Shown here in pieces: positions 62,235 through 64,000 of a stretch of 64,000 bases of DNA. How positions within the stretch are numbered: position 1 is the first letter of the stretch; every line of letters begins with the position of its first letter. The translations under genes were made by a program, and so were the position numbers. This DNA is from Massilia frigida (lineage in GTDB: Bacteria; Pseudomonadota; Gammaproteobacteria; Burkholderiales; Burkholderiaceae_D): assembly GCF_011682175.1 (NCBI RefSeq), contig NZ_WHJG01000036.1:1-64000 (forward strand). The letters are read 5' to 3'. Under the pieces are notes generated by a model that saw only the letters and a program-made list of their open reading frames with translations, had not been told where the DNA came from and did not search any database.

Positions 62235-63905
62235 ATGCACATTCACGCGCTTACGCCCGCACTGGCGGTATCGGCCCAGATCCTGCCCGAGCAGCTCGAA
62301 ACCCTGCGCCAGGCCGGCTTTTGCAGCATCATTTGCAACCGTCCCGATGGCGAGGCCGGCGACCAGCCCCTGTTTGCCGAGATCGAGCGCGCCGCGCACG
62401 CTGCGGGGATGGCGGCCCACTATCTGCCGGCCGAGTCGGGCAAGGTGACGGACGAGCAGGGCGCCGCTTTCGGTGCCTTGCTCGACCGGCTGCCCAAGCC
62501 GGTGCTGGCCTACTGCCGCAGCGGCATGCGCTCGACCACGATGTGGGCGCTGTCGCAGGCCGACCGGATGCCGCTGCCGCAGATCGTCGACGCCGCCCGC
62601 AAGGCCGGCTTTAACATGCAGGGCGTGGTGCGGCGCATCGCCAACCACGGCCGCACGCCGCTCGATGTGGCCGAGGCCGAGCATGCGGTGCTCATCATCG
62701 GCGGCGGCGCGGCCGGCATTGCGACGGCCGCCAGCCTGCTGGCGCGTGCGCCAGGCCTCGACATCGCCATCGTCGACCCGGCCGATGTGCATTACTACCA
62801 GCCCGGCTGGACCCTGGTCGGCGGCGGTGTCTTCGATGCCGCGCGCACGGCCCACACCATGGCGTCGGTCATCCCGCGCGGGGTGCAGTGGATCAAGGCG
62901 GCCGTGGCGGCTTTCGAGCCGGAGCGCAACGCCGTCATCCTCGACGGCTGCCGCGTGGTGCGCTACGGCCAGCTGGTGGTGTGCCCGGGCCTCAAGCTCG
63001 ACTGGCACGCCATCGCCGGCCTGTCCGACACGCTCGGCAGCAATGGCGTGACCTCGAACTACCTGTACCACCTGGCGCCGTACACCTGGCAACTGGTGCG
63101 CAGCCTGCGCGCCGGCCAGGCCATCTTTACCCAGCCGCCGGCGCCGATCAAATGCGCCGGCGCGCCGCAAAAAGCCATGTACCTGGCGGCCGACCACTGG
63201 AAGCGCGGCGGCTTGCTGGACCAGGTACAGGTCGATTTTTGCAGCGCCGCGCCGGCCCTGTTCGGCGTGCCCGAGTACGTGCCGGCGCTGATGGAATACG
63301 TGAACGCCTATGGCATCGGCCTGCATCTGGGCCACACCCTGAGCGCTGTCGACGGCCCGGCCCGGCGCGCCACGTTTACCCGCCTGAACGCCGGCGGCGA
63401 GAAGGAAACCATCACGCGCGCATTCGACCTGCTGCACGTGGTGCCGCCCCAGGTGGCGCCGGACTTCGTGCGCGTCAGCCCGCTGGCCGACGCGGCCGGC
63501 TGGATCGATGTCGATCCGGCCACCCTGCGCCACCGGCAGTGGGCCAATATCCACGCGCTGGGCGACGCCATCAACACGACCAACGCCAAGACGGCGGCGG
63601 CGGCGCGCAAGCAGGCCCCGGTGGTGGCGCACAACGTGCTGGCGGCGCTGGGTCAGCGCGCCGGCGTGGCGCGCTACGACGGCTACGGCGCCTGTCCGCT
63701 GACGGTGGAGCGGGGCAAGATCGTGCTGGCCGAGTTCAGTTATGGCGGCAAGCTCGCCCCCAGTTTTCCATCGTGGCTGATCGACGGCACCCGGCCGTCG
63801 CGGCTGGCGTGGCTGCTCAAGGAACGCATCCTGCCGCCGCTGTACTGGCGCGGCATGCTCAAGGGCCGCGAGTGGCTGGCCAAGCCGGCCCTGGCCGACG
63901 CGTGA
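62235..63905 (+). CDS. sqr: Rhodanese-like (DUF442)/sulfide:quinone oxidoreductase fusion
   Basis: 556 residues from the ATG at 62235. Residues 1-about 110 are a DUF442/beta-lactamase-hydrolase-associated phosphatase-like domain with the active-site loop VLAYCRSGMRSTTMWAL. A linker leads to an SQR from about residue 153 (AVLIIGGGAAGIATAASLL). The two catalytic cysteines of the eukaryote-like type II SQR are present: C307 in PIKCAGAPQKAMYLAADHW and C487 in DGYGACPLTVERGKIVLAEF. It oxidises sulfide to persulfide and passes electrons to quinone; the fused domain probably handles the persulfide. Confidence 0.9.
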   Translation: MHIHALTPALAVSAQILPEQLETLRQAGFCSIICNRPDGEAGDQPLFAEIERAAHAAGMAAHYLPAESGKVTDEQGAAFGALLDRLPKPVLAYCRSGMRSTTMWALSQADRMPLPQIVDAARKAGFNMQGVVRRIANHGRTPLDVAEAEHAVLIIGGGAAGIATAASLLARAPGLDIAIVDPADVHYYQPGWTLVGGGVFDAARTAHTMASVIPRGVQWIKAAVAAFEPERNAVILDGCRVVRYGQLVVCPGLKLDWHAIAGLSDTLGSNGVTSNYLYHLAPYTWQLVRSLRAGQAIFTQPPAPIKCAGAPQKAMYLAADHWKRGGLLDQVQVDFCSAAPALFGVPEYVPALMEYVNAYGIGLHLGHTLSAVDGPARRATFTRLNAGGEKETITRAFDLLHVVPPQVAPDFVRVSPLADAAGWIDVDPATLRHRQWANIHALGDAINTTNAKTAAAARKQAPVVAHNVLAALGQRAGVARYDGYGACPLTVERGKIVLAEFSYGGKLAPSFPSWLIDGTRPSRLAWLLKERILPPLYWRGMLKGREWLAKPALADA

Positions 63906-63915
63906 GCAAGTCCCG

Positions 63916-64000
63916 ATGACTATCGTCGCGCTGCTTGGCTGTGCGGTCGGCATCGTGCTGGCGCTGACCGGTGCCGGCGGCGGCATCCTGGCCGTGCCGC
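63916..64000 (+). CDS. TauE/SafE-family permease, 5' part only
   Basis: Starts 10 bp after the SQR fusion at the ATG at 63916 and runs off the window. The visible 28 residues MTIVALLGCAVGIVLALTGA, then GGGILAVP are the first membrane helix and the conserved GAGGG loop of the TauE/SafE (DUF81) sulfite or sulfonate exporters. Export of the sulfite made by the dioxygenase is the expected role. Confidence 0.75.
   Translation, partial: MTIVALLGCAVGIVLALTGAGGGILAVP

Overview
The window is high-GC DNA of a betaproteobacterium. The gene families (tandem TonB/Sel1 periplasmic proteins, DUF4214 proteins, PaoABC, FisR/PDO/SQR, many TonB receptors) and codon use suggest the Massilia/Telluria group of the Oxalobacteraceae. 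This is an inference from gene content; there is no rRNA or other marker gene here to prove it. I recognised no tRNA, rRNA or CRISPR array.

Layout. 1-3224: an accessory edge with a lower-GC LuxR-type regulator, a beheaded XRE regulator, a complete IS6-family element and a TonB receptor cut off by that element. 3363-21219: an about 18 kb block that I regard as the most interesting part. It holds a secreted CHAT (caspase-like) protein and a secreted DUF900 alpha/beta hydrolase; a hybrid histidine kinase overlapping a 1895-residue GMC oxidoreductase / alpha/beta hydrolase / PhoD-phosphatase fusion; a convergent NarL-type response regulator; and a divergent operon of two lipoproteins, two small proteins and a radical SAM enzyme. 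A 34-bp identical promoter segment precedes both the CHAT operon and the kinase operon, and its core recurs in the regulator/lipoprotein intergenic region, which suggests one regulon. 21279-30198: a LysR regulator, two tandem TonB/Sel1 proteins, a DUF1801 protein, a diguanylate cyclase remnant, a DUF1579-like Tat-type protein, a DUF4132 giant and a small protein. 30569-38182: a lipoprotein, a secreted protein, a broken siderophore receptor behind an intact Fur box, a GlxA-type regulator, an MBL-fold lipoprotein, a DUF455 ferritin-like protein and an orphan PstS. 38674-46418: a WGR-DNA ligase, a thioesterase, an APC permease, two DUF4214 paralogues and an M48 lipoprotein protease.

46419-48252 is an eroded accessory stretch with an internally repeated gene fragment. 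48253-52040 is paoABC, a periplasmic molybdenum aldehyde oxidoreductase. It is followed by a JmjC-like protein, a methyltransferase and a frameshifted CHASE/PAS hybrid kinase. 56768-58970 carries a DUF4157 protein ending in a Fic-like motif (a candidate injected effector) and a YdhR-like protein. 59811-64000 is a sulfane-sulfur module: a FisR-type sigma-54 activator divergent from persulfide dioxygenase, a rhodanese-like/SQR fusion and the start of a TauE/SafE permease, with a visible activator palindrome and a -24/-12 promoter.

Several genes are visibly broken: two TonB receptors, a diguanylate cyclase, a CHASE kinase, a lipoprotein and perhaps the CHAT gene. Two of these breaks lie in simple-sequence tracts, where a real frameshift, programmed slippage and assembly error cannot be told apart from the sequence alone.
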